DNA of 36,613 nt from Rhodospirillaceae bacterium (GTDB lineage: Bacteria > Pseudomonadota > Alphaproteobacteria > Rhodospirillales > Casp-alpha2). Positions 36,504-36,613 of this stretch are shown piece by piece. The stretch covers positions 1 through 36,613 of the forward strand of contig NZAZ01000150.1 in NCBI GenBank assembly GCA_002686255.1, read 5' to 3'. Every line of letters starts with the position of its first letter. Position 1 is the first letter of the stretch. The position numbers and the translations under genes were made by a program. The notes beneath the pieces are model-generated. The model searched no databases. It saw nothing but the letters and a program-made list of their open reading frames with translations, and was not told the DNA's origin.

Positions 36504-36613
36504 GGTCTTTCCGGTTAAAGTGGCGCTTTCCAGACTTCACTCCAGTGGGTCTGTCGCCCGGTCAATCCCCATTACAGCGTTGGGCACGTGGCGGAATTGC
36601 ACCGCCTTCCCGA

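Noticed and set aside
36504..36613. Gene or tRNA after ilvC
   Set aside because: No cloverleaf, open frame or terminator could be read in the last 110 nt.

Overview
The window looks like a high-G+C alphaproteobacterial chromosome, probably a Rhodospirillales-like lineage (the order is an inference). The strongest evidence is a circularly permuted two-piece tmRNA gene, which is typical of Alphaproteobacteria. A zinc-less long-type L36, a PAS_5-family protein, an RHH_4-type ribbon-helix-helix protein and an alphaproteobacterial SspB agree with this. Nearly all of the DNA is coding, and most genes are core metabolism.

Layout. 1-475: a dispersed hairpin repeat and a candidate trans-acting small RNA with its own promoter and terminator. 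476-2824: N-formylglutamate amidohydrolase and a GNAT acetyltransferase (minus strand), tRNA-Val(GAC) and a PAS-like protein. 2971-4488: a SAM methyltransferase sandwiched between two copies of a structured palindromic element. 4524-4793: rpmJ with a clear promoter and terminator. 4848-11633: a glycolate-oxidation cluster (glcD-glcE-glcF, an LDHD-like FAD oxidase, MOFRL-type glycerate 2-kinase). 11747-15562: a large AsmA-like protein. 15585-19546 (minus strand): sspB, fumA, an alpha/beta hydrolase, a LysE/RhtB exporter, a tiny TfoX-like protein and a ribbon-helix-helix protein. 19655-20000: the split tmRNA gene ssrA, directly upstream of sspB, which encodes the ClpXP adaptor for ssrA-tagged proteins. 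20060-21860: a lower-G+C island with a TPR-like/HEPN gene pair, bounded by a 21-bp perfect direct repeat. 21923-24001: thyA-folA and an SRPBCC protein, with another structured element between the last two. 24012-26130: a secreted protein, a third element of the first type, and mrp. 26303-30154: hflK-hflC-DUF2065-degP (membrane and envelope protein quality control). 30188-32066: serB and miaA, divergent. 32101-36503: a FadR-type GntR regulator divergent from ilvB-ilvN-ilvC (branched-chain amino acid synthesis).

The most interesting signals are not protein-coding. (1) Four copies of an about 263-380 bp element fold into terminal inverted repeats plus two long internal arms. The arms show compensatory base changes between copies, so structure appears to be conserved. 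The elements sit against gene ends, carry a conserved open frame, and occur with two different terminal sequences. (2) A roughly 105-nt small-RNA gene lies near the left edge. (3) A two-piece tmRNA is adjacent to its own proteolysis adaptor gene. (4) A small HEPN-containing cargo island is bounded by direct repeats. No phage genes, transposase genes, CRISPR arrays or rRNA were seen.
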